The notes beneath the pieces are model-generated. The model ran no database searches. It was not told the origin of the DNA and worked only from the letters and a program-made list of their open reading frames with translations. The position numbers were made by a program, and so were the translations under genes. 64,000 nt of DNA from Epiperipatus broadwayi. Taxonomy: Eukaryota > Onychophora > Udeonychophora > Euonychophora > Peripatidae. Of the stretch, positions 23,040 through 35,409 are shown in pieces. The DNA is taken from NCBI GenBank assembly GCA_028023455.1, contig JAQFVV010000022.1, forward strand, positions 6,033,100 through 6,097,099, read 5' to 3'. Each line of letters begins with the position of its first letter. Position 1 is the first letter of the stretch.

Positions 23040-23745
23040 TAGCTGTATTTTTATATTGGACTATTTCCATCATCTAATATGTGTGCTGAATGTCTTTAGA
23101 AAAGTTTAATTTTATTTAAATATTCCAAATGCATTCAATTGTTAGTAATATCACAGCAAACAGGTTAGTATATGCACCAACTGTTAGTAATATCACAGCA
23201 AACAGGTTAGTATATGCACTAACTGTTAGTAATATCACAGCAAAATATATGCACGTTTCGAGAGGTACTTTTCCCCCTCTTCTTCATGTGTTGCTGGCCT
23301 TTGGCAGGATGGCTCAGTTGGTTAGAGTGCTACCTTAAAAATCAATAATCAAGAATCTAAGGACCCAGGTTCGAATCCCATGCTAATACTGTCACTGGTC
23401 AGGCCAGCAACACCTGACAAAGAGGGGAGAAAAATACCTTTCGAAACATTGTGCATATACTAACCTGTTTGCTGTGATATTACTAACAGTTAGTGCATAT
23501 ACTAACCTGTTTGCTGTGATATTACTAACAGTTGGTGCATATACTAACCTGTTTGCTGTGATATTACTAACAGTTGTTTGCTGTGCTATTACTAACAGTT
23601 AGTACATATACTAACCTGTTTGCTGTGATATTACTAACAGTTGAATGCATTTGGAACATTTAAATAAAATTAAACTTTTCTAAAGACATTCAACACACAT
23701 ATTAGATGATGGAAATAGCCCAATATAAAAATACAGCTGTGAATA
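23040..23745. mobile_element. Foldback element with inverted 42-bp tandem repeats
   Basis: The outer arms (23040-23140 and 23640-23742) are inverted copies that include agctgtatttttatattgg. Inside them, 42-bp units with gttagtaatatcacagc run about 2.5 times on the left and about 4.6 times, inverted, on the right. The middle is a tRNA-like segment flanked by a further inverted pair (gttgctggcct / aggccagcaac). One right-hand unit is shortened to about 25 bp. Confidence 0.85.
23305..23400 (+). repeat. tRNA-like core with A and B boxes
   Basis: TGGCTCAGTTGG at 23310-23321 and GGTTCGAATCC at 23368-23378 fit the internal RNA polymerase III promoter boxes. The sequence between does not fold as a normal tRNA and looks inserted or decayed, so I do not call a functional tRNA gene. 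Confidence 0.6.
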
Positions 23746-24167
23746 AAATAAGTATCTAAAAATACATAAATGGAATTATAAATTGTGGTAGATAAAATTT
23801 TAAGTTTGTTAAATCACTCATAAAGTCAAAAATTGATTACAAGTCCAAGATTCAACTGAGAAGGAATTGTTTCTCTATACATGTAGAATTACATTTGTTA
23901 AAAATGTTCAATGGGAAAATATATAACCACCCTATACATTTATATTATCATTTATTTAAAGCATTAATATCAATAATCATTTATATATTCATTACTTTAT
24001 AATCCAATATATCTGTCATGTGTTTCAACAAGCAAACAAAAGCCATCTATCTGGATGATGATTTTAACTAAGGCTTATATTTGAGCTAGGGCTTATATTA
24101 TTTGCATCCTGAAAAATCATGCTGGGACTTATTTTCTTGTTAGATCTTAATTAGGGAGGAAATAGGG

Positions 24168-24609
24168 TATACACAACATGTGGGAAAAGATTTTAAATTT
24201 GCACCCATATATAAGTAATATGAAGACATGTGGGACATTACTTCATCTATTAATAATGGTACTTGTCCATAGTTTGCTGTTAGAAATCATTTGATAATTA
24301 TGCACACCCTTTATGAAATAAAAATTTACAATATTTAACATCTTATAATAAAAAATATATATTTTATTTTACATTCGTCAATTCATTAATCATTGCATTC
24401 ACATCATTAAATATTATTGAGATTAATTAATTTTAGGATTCTTTTTATTTGGAAAAATGATCTTTCACACAATACTATGTAATACTGACTTACAATTTAA
24501 CTTATTATAAATTAAATGTGTGATTTAAAACATATTATGTGTAATTGACAGGTTTTATTTGTCTTTTCAATTTCTTATTTGGTTTTGAATAAAGATAGGA
24601 GAGGTGAGA
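24168..24609. other. AT-rich stretch, no gene seen
   Basis: No supported feature. Confidence 0.45.
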
Positions 24610-25190
24610 GAATCATCATCAACCATTATCAATCCACTGCAGGATGAAGGTCTCTCCAAGTTTAATCCATCTTCTCCGATTTAGCTTCTCGTCTCCACAT
24701 CACCCCTGCACCCTTTTTTATTTCATCCATCCATCTCACATGTGGTCTTTTTCTGGGTCTTTTACAATATCTTGGAATCCAGTTTAAACTATCAATTGTC
24801 CATCTATTATCATCTCATCTAGCAATATGTCCAGCCCAACTCCACTTCAATCTTTTAATTTTTTCAATGAGGTCAGTAACACTTGTTTGTTCTCTTACCC
24901 ATACATTGCATTTTTGATGCATCTCTCCATACTTCTTTGAGTGTCTGGAGTCTCTGTATTCCTCTTCTATTAAGTGCCCAAGTCTCAGATCCATAAGTAA
25001 GAACTGGTAAAACACATTTGTTAAAAACCTTCCTTTTCAAACACATAGGCATATTTCCTTTTAGTATCAAGTTATTTCTACCAAAAGCACTCCAACCAAG
25101 TTTAATTCTATGATTAATTTCATCCATTATGTTTCCATCTGTATTAATAATCTGACCAAGATATTTGTAACTGAATAAAAACAGTCAAGT
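24610..25190 (-). pseudogene. 5'-truncated RTE-like LINE, reverse transcriptase C-terminus
   Basis: Reading on the minus strand from about 25130: a stretch with V-L-P-V-L-T-Y-G-S-E-T-W, then after a frameshift near 24930 a segment ending L-K-W-S-W-A-G-H-I-A-R, a stop, a D-x-R-W-T remnant, and finally R-P-x-x-R-W-x-D-E-I-K and a closing W-R. These are the conserved C-terminal blocks of endonuclease-reverse transcriptase proteins of RTE-type LINEs. Endonuclease and catalytic RT motifs are missing. At least one frameshift and several stops make it dead. The 5' truncation is normal for LINE insertion. Confidence 0.8.
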
Positions 25191-25820
25191 ATATGTTTCT
25201 TATTGACTTACAAATTATTTTATAAATTAAATGTATAATTTCAAACCTCTTAAAAAATATTTATAATTGACAAGTTTGTTTGGAACTTTTACTAATATTA
25301 TTTGTATGAAATTTTTAAACTTTTTATTTGGTTTAGAAAAAATGAGAAAAAAAATAGTCAATTGTAAATATCATTCACTTTTACTAAAACAATACAAAAG
25401 GGCCAAAATAAAGAGTAGCTACAAATTTCTTATTTTTCTCACATAAGAAATGCCATCTTTTTTCTTTATTTTTATTCAATACAAATTACAAAAAAATAAT
25501 CAAAATTAAAATAAACTCACTTTATAACAACAAATAAAAAGGTTAAAGCCCTGAAAATTAATTTCTTTGATTAACATCACAGATAAACTGAGGGCATATT
25601 CTGAAAGAAGAAAGGCTAAAATATATGATTAAAATGTGCCTCTCATCATTTTGAGAACCACATAAAAAACACATAAGACACAAGATAGTTAATCTTCAAC
25701 ATCATTAGGAAAATTTTTGTGATGTAAAATTTCCAATGTATTTTCTTCACTGTGAATTACTTTTCCATAGAAATCTTTGAAAAAATGTATTTCTCTCAAA
25801 CAATAGTATACAAATAAGCA
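25191..25820. other. AT-rich stretch, no gene seen
   Basis: No supported feature. Confidence 0.45.
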
Positions 25821-25834
25821 AGTCTCAGTAATTT

Positions 25835-25928
25835 GTCAAAGGTTGGTGGCCGAGTGGTTAGTACAGCTGCCTTACAAGCAGTTGTCCCAGGGTTCGCTTC
25901 CCGGCCGACGCTTTGACACATTAAAAAA
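25835..25928 (+). mobile_element. tRNA-derived short SINE, family B copy 3
   Basis: A box in tggccgagtggttag, an anticodon-loop-like gccttacaagcag, and a B-box region in gggttcgcttcccggcc. It starts gtcaaagg and ends gctttgacacattaaaaaa. The flanks agtctcagtaattt and agtctcagtaacttt form the target duplication. The loop reads TAC, closest to a valine tRNA, but this is weak evidence of ancestry. Confidence 0.85.
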
Positions 25929-25943
25929 AGTCTCAGTAACTTT

Positions 25944-26439
25944 CTTAAGATAAAAATGGCTAGCATTCTGAGACCATGAAGTCTAAATGAAGAACACCAG
26001 ATTTATTTTGACATTTTTTTTAAAAAAATGAACAAATAATAATAATAAAAGACTACATTTCTTTATAAAAAAAAACAACAACAACATTCTAGCATTATAA
26101 ATAAAGAAGACAACGTTTATTGTTAGATTAATTTCTAAACAATAAAAAAGTATTTATTTATTGTAACATGCATGTAAATGTTTTATCTTTACATTTTATT
26201 TTCTATTCTTTTTTTTTAATATTTAAGTATGTATATTTTATGTATGTAAAGTATGGTAAATCTTAAAATTATTGATTTGTAATTCCAGTATTCTTTATGT
26301 ACTTCTAAGTAATCAAGAAAATGTCAAATGGAATGTAGTCAACAACTCTATTGGTACAAAAAATATTATATATAAAAATGTTACATAAATGAAAAAATGC
26401 AAATTTTATGCAATATTCAAAAGAGAGAGAGAACAAGTT
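25944..26439. other. AT-rich stretch, no gene seen
   Basis: No supported feature. Confidence 0.45.
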
Positions 26440-26700
26440 TTAAAAAAATAATTATAATAGTAATAATAACAAGTCAGATGTCACATGACTAATATATAGC
26501 TTGCACTTACAAATATTTAAAATTAAGAGCGTGCTAATAGCTCTAAACAAGCTTTTTTTTTTTTATTTATGATAAATGCTACTACAAGAGAAGGCATTCA
26601 AATCATTTTTATCTTGGATTGTCCCCATCCCCAGACCGGTTTCGACCTATGGGTCTCTTCAGTGAGGAGTTGGGACATTAGATCTAAAAAACCAACTCAA
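26440..26700 (+). mobile_element. Repeat family H, copy 1
   Basis: Shares gtcagatgtcacatgact, atatatagcttgca and ctctaaacaagcttttt with the copy at 32.12 kb. Its second half holds atccccagaccggtttcga and ttcagtgaggag, which line up with the core of family A. No protein is encoded. Confidence 0.65.
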
Positions 26701-27269
26701 GCAAAGCATTCATCTAAAAGATAATTGTAAAAAATTTATAAATTAATTAATCTATTGTAAATTAGATAATAGTATCTCGAAACATTTGGATTAACTAGGA
26801 TATAATTAAAGTTAAGGCCTTTCCAATTTTCAAAAGAAACGTACCAGTAATATTTCCCTTATTTCATCTTCATTTAGTTTTAGCTTACTGATCTTTATCC
26901 ATGTACAATTTAATTTTGATAAAACATCCTTTGATTATATTCAAAATGACTATCTTTTCATCTATCTGATTAGAAAGTCTCTTCCAGATCTTGAATTTTC
27001 CATGCTACCTTCAATATCAGTAGCTTGGATGAATTTATTTCTTTAAAGTTTAATTTTCTTCATGTCAATATTTTTAATTTTGGGGGGATGATTTTTTTTC
27101 CCACAGCTCTTTGATTTGTACCAGTCTACTGATTCAGATACACATTTTATCAGATAGAAACAGTGGGCAAGTTTAAGACATCTTTGTGAGTGCTTCAGTG
27201 ATGATAACTCAATTAAACTGACAATTAGAAAATTATATTATTATTCAAAACAGTGACGAATATCTTTCT
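26701..27269. other. AT-rich stretch, no gene seen
   Basis: No supported feature. Confidence 0.45.
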
Positions 27270-27790
27270 CCTGTCTATAATTGAAAACCACTAAAGATCA
27301 CATGATCACCATTTCTTATGTTTACACAAGCTGTTTACACAGAGGCTAAACTTTCCATACAGTAGTACCATCAGTGCAAACCAGAGTAATCAGTGGCTGC
27401 AAGAAGATTTGTGCATAAAATCCCTATATAGTGCCTATTCATCCAATATCCCCAGACTAGTTTCTAGCTTGTGGCTTTTATCAGTGAGGAGCCTTGAATC
27501 TGAGAGCATTGCAACTAGATTTTAGGATCTAATGCAACCCTCCAGCAGCTAATAAGGTAAAAGGTGAGTGCTGGAGGATTGCATTAGATCCTAAGATTTA
27601 GATGCAGTCCTCTCAGATCCAAGACTACTCACTGATGAAAGCCACAAGCTAAAAACTAATCTGTGGATATTGGATGAGTAGGCACTAGATAGGGATTTTA
27701 TGCACAAAACTTCTTGCATCCATTGATTACTCTGGCTTGCACTGGTGATGCTACTGTATGGAGAGTTTAGTCTCTCTGTAGTTGAAAAAT
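27270..27790. mobile_element. Palindromic family A element, copy 4
   Basis: The longest copy. The outer left end reads ccactaaagatcacatgat, the reverse complement of the right-hand tail of other copies, followed by acagaggctaaactttcc. The right arm repeats the inverted sequence up to gagagtttagtctctctg. The centre keeps two opposed ggatctgag-type cores around a ccttttacc/ggtaaaagg pair. Shown best as one long hairpin. Confidence 0.85.
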
Positions 27791-28670
27791 GATAAACCTT
27801 CAATGCTTGTTTAACTTATTTTCCTCTGTAAACTCAAGGTCATCTTCTTTTTCTTGAAGAATTCATGTTACTTCTTGGGGAAATTTTATCTGTGAAGTCT
27901 TCAAATACAGGCTATTAATGATTGAATTCACTTAAAACTGTATGGGAGAGAAATTAAGAATAGGCTACTAACAAATGATCCACTGATATTTCTTTTTGTC
28001 TTATATTATTCCTACAGACTGTATTTTCTGTTACATCATACGACAGTCTGCTTAATGAACCATTTAATTAACAAATCTATTATTTAAAAAAAAAAAATTT
28101 AATGGAAATTATATTTTCTTTTGTTATTTTTAAAAAAATCATTCTTAGTTTATAAAAATTGAAATTTAAATTTTAAAATGTAAAAGTATCTTTACATGAT
28201 TAAAATAAATTAAACATAAATCCTTTATTTAATAAAAAAAAAAAATCATTTCATAATATCCAATTTCAAATTTATAAAACGATTAATCTTAAAAATGCTA
28301 AATTACATAAAATGGTATGAAAACAGGAATATTATATAGGATTTTGTTGTGGATACTTTTTAGCTCATTACTAAAAATATAGGATACCAATGTAGTAGGT
28401 GTTCTACACTCACTTATTGTTTTAGTTTCTACTTTTATCCACTCTGTGGAGCAATTGAAGTCATACTATGAAAGCTTTTCCATAAATGGAATGTATTTTT
28501 TTGAAAAGTTCATAATACTATCGTACAAATTTATTGAACGTTACATATTTTTAAATCTTCCTATTAATTGTAAATTATGTATTTTTAAAAATGTTCTAAT
28601 TATCTTCCAAAATGGATAAAAAATAAGATTATCTATAAATGTGAAATTTTCTAAAATACTATCTATATTT
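27791..28670. other. AT-rich stretch, no gene seen
   Basis: No supported feature. Confidence 0.45.
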
Positions 28671-28682
28671 AAGAATAAACCA

Positions 28683-28774
28683 GTCAAGCGTTGGTGGCGT
28701 AGCGGTTAGCATAGCTGCCTTCCAAGCAACTGGACCGGGTTTGCTTCCGGTCAACACACTTGACATATGAAAAA
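28683..28774 (+). mobile_element. tRNA-derived short SINE, family B copy 4
   Basis: A 92-bp insertion with perfect 12-bp duplications (aagaataaacca at 28671-28682 and 28775-28786). It starts gtcaagcgttggtggc and ends cttgacatatgaaaaa. The B-box region is mutated (gggtttgcttccgg). Confidence 0.85.
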
Positions 28775-28825
28775 AAGAATAAACCAATTGTTTAAATTGT
28801 ATTTTTTTATTTCATTTTTTTAATA

Positions 28826-29716
28826 TATAGGGTATATGAGCACAGACTTTCACACAACTCACCACTCTCCACACTATCTCATAACACTGATACACTTGAA
28901 CATATATATGTTGTAAAGATAAATAATCACCAATATACGTATTTCATGTTAAACCAGCAATCATCAGTTGGTCCAGATTACCATCTCTACACATATATGC
29001 TATAAGTACATAGATATATATTAAGATAGCCAAACCTCATACTTTAATGGACAGGCTTCAATCTACTCCCAACTCTTCAACCGTCCATCCAATCAAAAAT
29101 CTGATGAAGGAATGCTCGAAGGCCATCCTGAGGCCAAGATTCTTGTCACACTCATGTTAACCTAAGGTCAATCAGACCCCTCATGTACAGGACATAATCC
29201 ATTTAATACATATACAAGGGATGGGCAGACATCTCTACTATGTAATAACTGAAACACACAGGCTTATTATATACCTGTGTCTATATATGTAATATATAGG
29301 GTATATGAGCACAGATTTTTACATGACCCATCACTCTCCACACTATCTCATAATACTGATACACTTGAATACATATATGTTGAAAAGATAAATAATTACC
29401 AATATATGTATTTCATGCTAAACCAGCAATCATCAGTTTGTCCTGTCCATTAAAGTATGAGGTTTGGCTATCTTAATATATATCTGAGCACTTATAGCAT
29501 ATATGTGTAGAGATGGTAATCTGGACCAACTGATGATTGCTGGTGTAGCATGAAATATGTATATTGGTGATTATTTATCTTAACATATATGTGTTCAAGT
29601 GTATCAGTGTTATGAGATAGTGTGGAGAGTGGTGGGTCATGTGAAAGTCTGTGCTCATATACCCTATATATTACATATATAGACACAGGTATATAATAAG
29701 CCTTTGTGTTTCAGTT
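28826..29716. mobile_element. Foldback element family J, copy 1
   Basis: Left arm 28826-29060 reappears inverted at about 29440-29665, and a partial direct copy of the left arm lies at 29274-29436. Shared landmarks are gggtatatgagcacag, gataaataatcaccaatat and tactttaatggacagg. The spacer holds the ccgtccatcc and gatgaaggaatgctcgaag segment. No protein. Homologous to 46.5-47.7 kb. Confidence 0.8.
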
Positions 29717-31895
29717 ATTTCATTTTTTGTAAAAACAAAATGCATTAATTAATTAATACATAAATAAAAATGAATTGGGTTAGTAACAAAATATAATAAA
29801 AAAGGGTAAAATGTAAAAAAAAATATTTCCAATTCACCACTGTTTTATTACTGATATATTTTCCAGCATGTGATCCAGATGATACAAAATAATTTAGGGG
29901 GTATGTTTCCCATCTCCTCCAGAATTTTGAGTTTGGTGTTAACCCATGAATGTTCAATCACCAATATTTTGATGGGTATCTTTTAACATTTCAGGAAAAT
30001 AATTTATTTTTAAATTACAACTACTTCAACAAATAATATTTTATTATTGTACAAGTATAAATATATTTAATTTTTAGACTGCTTTGTAACAATTAAAAAA
30101 ACTATTTAATATTATAAGAAAATGTTTTATTTTTCAATTATGAAACATGAATAAATGTTCAATTTTTGCAACTACTGTATTTACATATTCTTAGATTATT
30201 TTATAAAAAAAAATTTAAAATATATTTTATTTAAATACAGGTAAATATTGAAAAGTTATAAATCTATATTCCACTATTTACATATTTATTTTTAATTACT
30301 TCACAAAAATCTATATCCCACTAACTACATTTTTAAATGCACATTGACATAAAGTATACTTAGTCTTCATTTATTAGTTTTCACTGTATCAATTCAGTGA
30401 CTCCATACAATGGTTAAAAGAAACTTAAAAAAGTAAGCATAGATCATCTACTACACATACCAAATATAATACATGTAATTCCTTGTTCTTCATAACTCAA
30501 TAATATAAATTTTAATTAATGCTCTACAGAATTTTAATTACCTTTATTTAATTTTAAGTAAAACAGAAATTTGGGTTTAAAAGGGATTTAAATATTTCAA
30601 AATTTAAATTGCCATAAGTTGGTAGATAACAAAAGTATTCCAAATTTAGTTTATTAAATTTCAAGCAGCTGTTTTAAAATGTATGTGTTAAAGTATAGAA
30701 TTAAAATAAGATATCTTAGCCCAGCGCATACATAAATGTAATGTCATAAAATACTGTTTTATGATGCAAAGATTATCTTCTATGAATGTGCTATGTATTT
30801 AATATATATGCATTTAAATATATATATGAATGTTTTACATATATATGTTATACAAGCATACACTGGCAATCTTGTATATATATATATAGTGTAAAAAAAC
30901 TCCAGATGTAAATCTTTAAAATTTATAGTTTAATATTAAAGTAATGGAATTTTCCAGTTATGTTATTATTTATGCATTTTTAGTTACCAAAACGCTAGAA
31001 TAAGTAGAGGCAGATATTTTTCTTAGTAATATAAAAATAACTATTGCTTGTTTAGTTATTATTATGATTTTTTTTGTTTGCAGAGTAAGGTCTCATCTAA
31101 CAACAACAAACAAAAAAGTCACTCCTGAGGAGAGATTCGCTTCTTGATGTTCCAAAATGAATCTAGCGAATTTGTTACACAAGTCATCCTGGTCTAGAAT
31201 AATAGTTTAATAATCCTTCAGCAGATAGAAGAAATATCTGGGGTTTTAAAATTTTCCTGCTGAGAATATTTTTGCTTACAAATTTGTTTCCTCATTATTA
31301 AGTGCAAAGATAATAAAAGATTCATACTGACTGCTAGTTTTTAACTGGTAAGCATTTATTGTGGTTTTAATAATTATTTTTTGTCTATCCTTTAAAAAAA
31401 CTTGCTGTTTTTTGTTATAAATACAATTAATAAAATCTATAACAAGGATTCAAAGAAACTGTAATATAGTCTTTGTCATAATTTATATCTGATAGATAGT
31501 TAAATATATTATTGCTTCCCTCTTTTGTAACTAATGTACTGGTCATATATAAATTAATAATATATAATCACTTCCATCACAGCTGAAGAGACATGGCAGA
31601 ATGTAATGAAATCAGCTGAAAGTTCAAATATGAAATGTATCACTCAACATCTAAAAAAAATCTCATTTTTAATATCATGCATGATTTAGATTCATCTAAC
31701 AACTATTACAAAACAACTTTAATTAAATAGCCTAATAATATTGGATAGCTATCTAGAATGAGTGGAGGATGGATACTTGAAATTAAAATTCTAAATATGT
31801 TTAATCTGGATTCAAACACAAAAAGAATGGAAATCAACAAAATGTGTATTATGGTTACGACTATGATGTAGAGAAAAATTTTGTTATATATATAT
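29717..31895. other. Long AT-rich stretch, no gene seen
   Basis: About 2.2 kb with (TA)n runs near 30880 and no supported gene or recognised repeat. Confidence 0.45.
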
Positions 31896-32119
31896 ATTAT
31901 AATGATCGGGGATTGTTGGAAGTTAGTGTCTCACCGTATCTGCTGTACAAGGGTACCACCAGGCTATTGGAACCTGGAAAGTTTATATAGTCGGCAAATA
32001 CGGACTGTTAAGATCTAATTTTTACCTATATGTTTTATTCCGACCATCAGCCCATGCTACTAGCTCAGGGAGACACAGAGATTTATAAAATATAAATTCT
32101 TATTAAAATATATTTTCAA
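31896..32119. other. Less AT-rich segment, unidentified
   Basis: A roughly 190-bp patch with balanced composition, including tactagctcagggagacac, which is faintly A-box-like. No second copy was seen in the window. Confidence 0.25.
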
Positions 32120-32330
32120 TATTAAAAAAAGTAATAATAAAAAGTCAGATGTCACATGACTTATATATAGCTTGCAATTGCCAATATGTAAACTTAAGAG
32201 CATGCTAACGCTCTAAACAAGCTTTTTTTTTTTATTATGATAAATGCTACTATGATAAATGCTACTACAGTAGCATTTATCATAATAAAAAAAAAAAAGC
32301 TTGTTTAGAGCATTAGCAATATTAAAAAAG
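32120..32330. mobile_element. Repeat family H, copy 2, collapsed into a palindrome
   Basis: The left part matches copy 1 at 26.44 kb. From 32203 to 32318 the text is an almost perfect hairpin: the arm tgctaacgctctaaacaag through the T run and tgataaatgctac is followed by its inverse. A 15-bp unit, tatgataaatgctac, is duplicated at the apex. Confidence 0.85.
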
Positions 32331-34649
32331 TAAAAGAAGCCACTGCCAGTAATAACACACACAAACATTTATTAAACATATATAAAATTTAGAATTACTA
32401 TTTTAATATAACTTTTTTTATAAAACATTATAACTTTATTTTAGATTTTAATTTACAATTTAACTTTTTATTTTAGAAGTTCACACAGATGAATTTAATA
32501 ATCTTTTATTAGTGTCAAGTATGGATAGACTATATAGATTGCATTTGAAAAGAAAATATTCTATCTCTTATTTAACCTTAGGTCAAAAATTTGGTCAAAC
32601 CAATGCCAATCTATCTGATATATCGATGTATTCAATGCAGCATGAATATTACAGCACAATACCATTCTGTCAAGAATACACATCTGAACAGCATGGTTAT
32701 AGAGAAGAAATTGTCTCTCATCTAGTACAGGAATGTTACATCTGTCTGGCGAGAAGAACAATAAAAAAACTCCATAGGAAGGGATTGCGGTCCTTTTTGC
32801 CGACTTAGATCCCATTCCATAGGCAAAGGGGTGATCCACAGAGTAGGGAATACCATCTGTCTCTGATGGTCAATAAGAAATAGGCTTATTTTGTCCAAGT
32901 GTGGCATATAATGTGATCCTGCACATAGCGGATCTTCATACTACATTTACTAATTACACCAAAATATACAATCGATTAACCCAATTTAATTTACGAAACT
33001 AATAACCTAAGATTAACCCTCCCTTAATTAAACTAATATAACTTTACAAATCTATGCAGTCATTCATGCCTGTCTTAAATTTAACATTTATTAAGTTTAG
33101 TTTAACAGAAAAAAAAAAATCATAATAAAACTTAAAGAATGGAAAAAATATATTAATGGAAATGACAAAAAAAAATACATTGAATAAAATTAATTATTAA
33201 TAAATAATTTACATTGGTCAGATAGGAAATTCTATTTCTATTAAATACTGAAAAAGTTTTGGAATTAAAGTTCTTACTGTTTTAAAATACTGAAAAGTTT
33301 TAGAATTAATGTTCATTAGTTATATATATATATATAGTTCTTACAGTTTTAAAAAGTTCATTCTTAACAGTTGCTTGCAATTTGGAATCCAACGTTGATT
33401 CCCTCGATGTCCTGGGGAGACCGGTATGCTGTTGACCATTTTATTGATTCACCCAAAGTTCCTTTACTTTAGCTGGTATTTTATTTCTGGGTCCTGTGGT
33501 CTGCAATATAGGATAACAATTGGTCATTTCTCTTTCTCTCCTTTTTTTTAGAAAAACTGAAGGGATTGAAAAATGTGTCTTTTCAATCCCTTCTCCTTCA
33601 ACTTTCTCCACACTAACCTCTTCTTTCACATCTCTTTCTAATAATTTATTTCCAAACTTTTCCTTTTATATTAAACTTTCAGATCGAGTGGAGATTACAT
33701 CATGATGATCCTTCCATTGAGGTCCATTTCCTGAGGAATTTCTTTGATTGGCTATTCCATTCCTATTGTTTTTTCTCTCCTACCTGACCTTTAATTATAC
33801 ATTTTGAGATACCCAAGGGCTAGTTTACTTTTACTAATTGAAAATAATCATTTCCATTTTACACAATAGCATTAATTAAATTATACATTCTTAAAGATAT
33901 ATTTTTATCTTTAAATCTTTTTTTCTTTTCTGAAAATTTAGTTTTAAAATACTATTGTTTCTTTAATAAAGTTTTCTTTTAATAATTTTTCATCTGTGCG
34001 ATTTTATATATATAAAGTTTAGATGACTTTTAATTTTCAATTTTTAATTCTTAAAAAAGTTTTTATCTGCAAACTTTTATTTTTAATTTTATTTATTAAA
34101 ATGTAATGGCATGTGTGCCCGTTACAATGTGTGTGTGTGTATATATATATTCACTGAGGAATATATACTATGATGATAACTGAATTATCAAACACTATTA
34201 CAACATTCTTGAAGGACTAAATTATTAAAACAATTTTATACTATATAATGTTCAAGATTTTCTTACTTAAAAAGTAAATTTTCGCAGCCAACATGAGTGA
34301 ATTCTCATCCATTATTCTCAAAGCTAACATATCATTGAGAGCTCATGGGATAATTTTTTAAATAATAGTCCTTTTATTTATTTATTTTGTTACAGTACAT
34401 TTAATCATGTTGAAAACAAACTTGTAAATTATGTCCAACTATTGTTTTTATCAACTAATTTATTAAAATTGTCTCTAATAAGTATAGGAAAGAAACTGAA
34501 AAAGATATCCACATCTGTGAATCAGAATCTTTCAAAAATTTGAAAGCATCAAACTATCATTTTATTGTCCATCATTGCGGATTTTTACTTGATGTCCCCC
34601 AGAAACTGTTTTAAATATAAATACACATATATAAAACTACTTGAAGCAA
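32331..34649. other. Mixed stretch, no gene supported
   Basis: Includes a somewhat GC-richer patch at 32500-32930 with a 98-codon open frame, and a T-rich section near 33530-33560. I recognise no protein family in it. Confidence 0.4.
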
Positions 34650-35329
34650 ATTTTGATGTGCCATCTGAAGGATTTTCTAAATGTTAAAAATTCCTCTAGA
34701 TGGCATATTAAGGTTTAATAAGTTAAAGGGGGATTTTGATATGAAGGCCATCAAGTGGACAGAGATAATGTGGAAATAGTATGGAGCTGGACAGAGAAGA
34801 ATATGAAAAAAACTTAGGGTGGAGAATGGCAAGGTGGCTAACAAGTTTCTCTGGGCATAGTGGCTGAGAGATTCCTGACTCCGAGAAAAGAGAAGCCATA
34901 GTGCATTACATCATCAGATTCAACTGCCTTGCTGTGCTGATGTGGCTAATTTGTTCTACAATATAAGTTAATCATCTGGAAACATTTCTGTTGTTGGAAA
35001 ATATTTGCTTACTGAGTGAATGTGAAAAGAAACTTGGAGTGCAGATACATAGATTTAATTGATTTTGAAAAGATTGAGAAAATATTGTTAATATTTGGAA
35101 AGTAATTTGATATACCATTTTAAATATAAAAGGAAAAACTATTTTGTGTGTTTATTGCAAAGAGGCTTTAAAACTAAGTCATATATAAGGTTAGTTGGTT
35201 TGCTAATTAAAGAATTTTTCAGTTTAAAAAAGAAATGATTTATTTGAGAAAGAGGATAACATTTGAGGTACAAGATTAGTGGAGGACATATATCGATTGC
35301 TTTTTTAAAAAAAAAAATTTTTTTTCCCC
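34650..35329 (+). other. Possible 5' leader of the CR1-like LINE
   Basis: Less AT-rich than average and directly upstream of the LINE first protein. It also holds a 21-bp imperfect inverted repeat (gtgccatctgaaggatttt near 34659 and its counterpart near 34711). Assignment to the LINE is by position only. Confidence 0.25.
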
Positions 35330-35409
35330 TTTTGTATAAAGAAGTTTGAAGAGTAGTATAAAAATCATAAATTAAAATATAGAGTAGGGAAATTGAAAAA
35401 TAAGGAAAT

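Larger units (their letters stand above)
22246..24167. mobile_element. TA-flanked non-autonomous DNA transposon candidate
   Basis: The left end CCACGTTTCTCCAG and the right end, read inverted as CCCTATTTCCTCCC, are both flanked by TA. Both subterminal regions carry repeated ggcttatatt/ataagcc phrases. No transposase is seen. A palindromic element (23.04-23.75 kb) lies inside. The end match is imperfect. Confidence 0.45.

Noticed and set aside
23305-23400. Functional tRNA gene
   Set aside because: A and B boxes fit, but the stem sequences between them do not form a normal cloverleaf and it sits at the centre of a foldback element.
32512-32808. 98-codon open frame on the plus strand in a GC-richer patch
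   Set aside because: I recognise no family, competing frames of similar length exist on the minus strand, and no promoter or splice signals support it.
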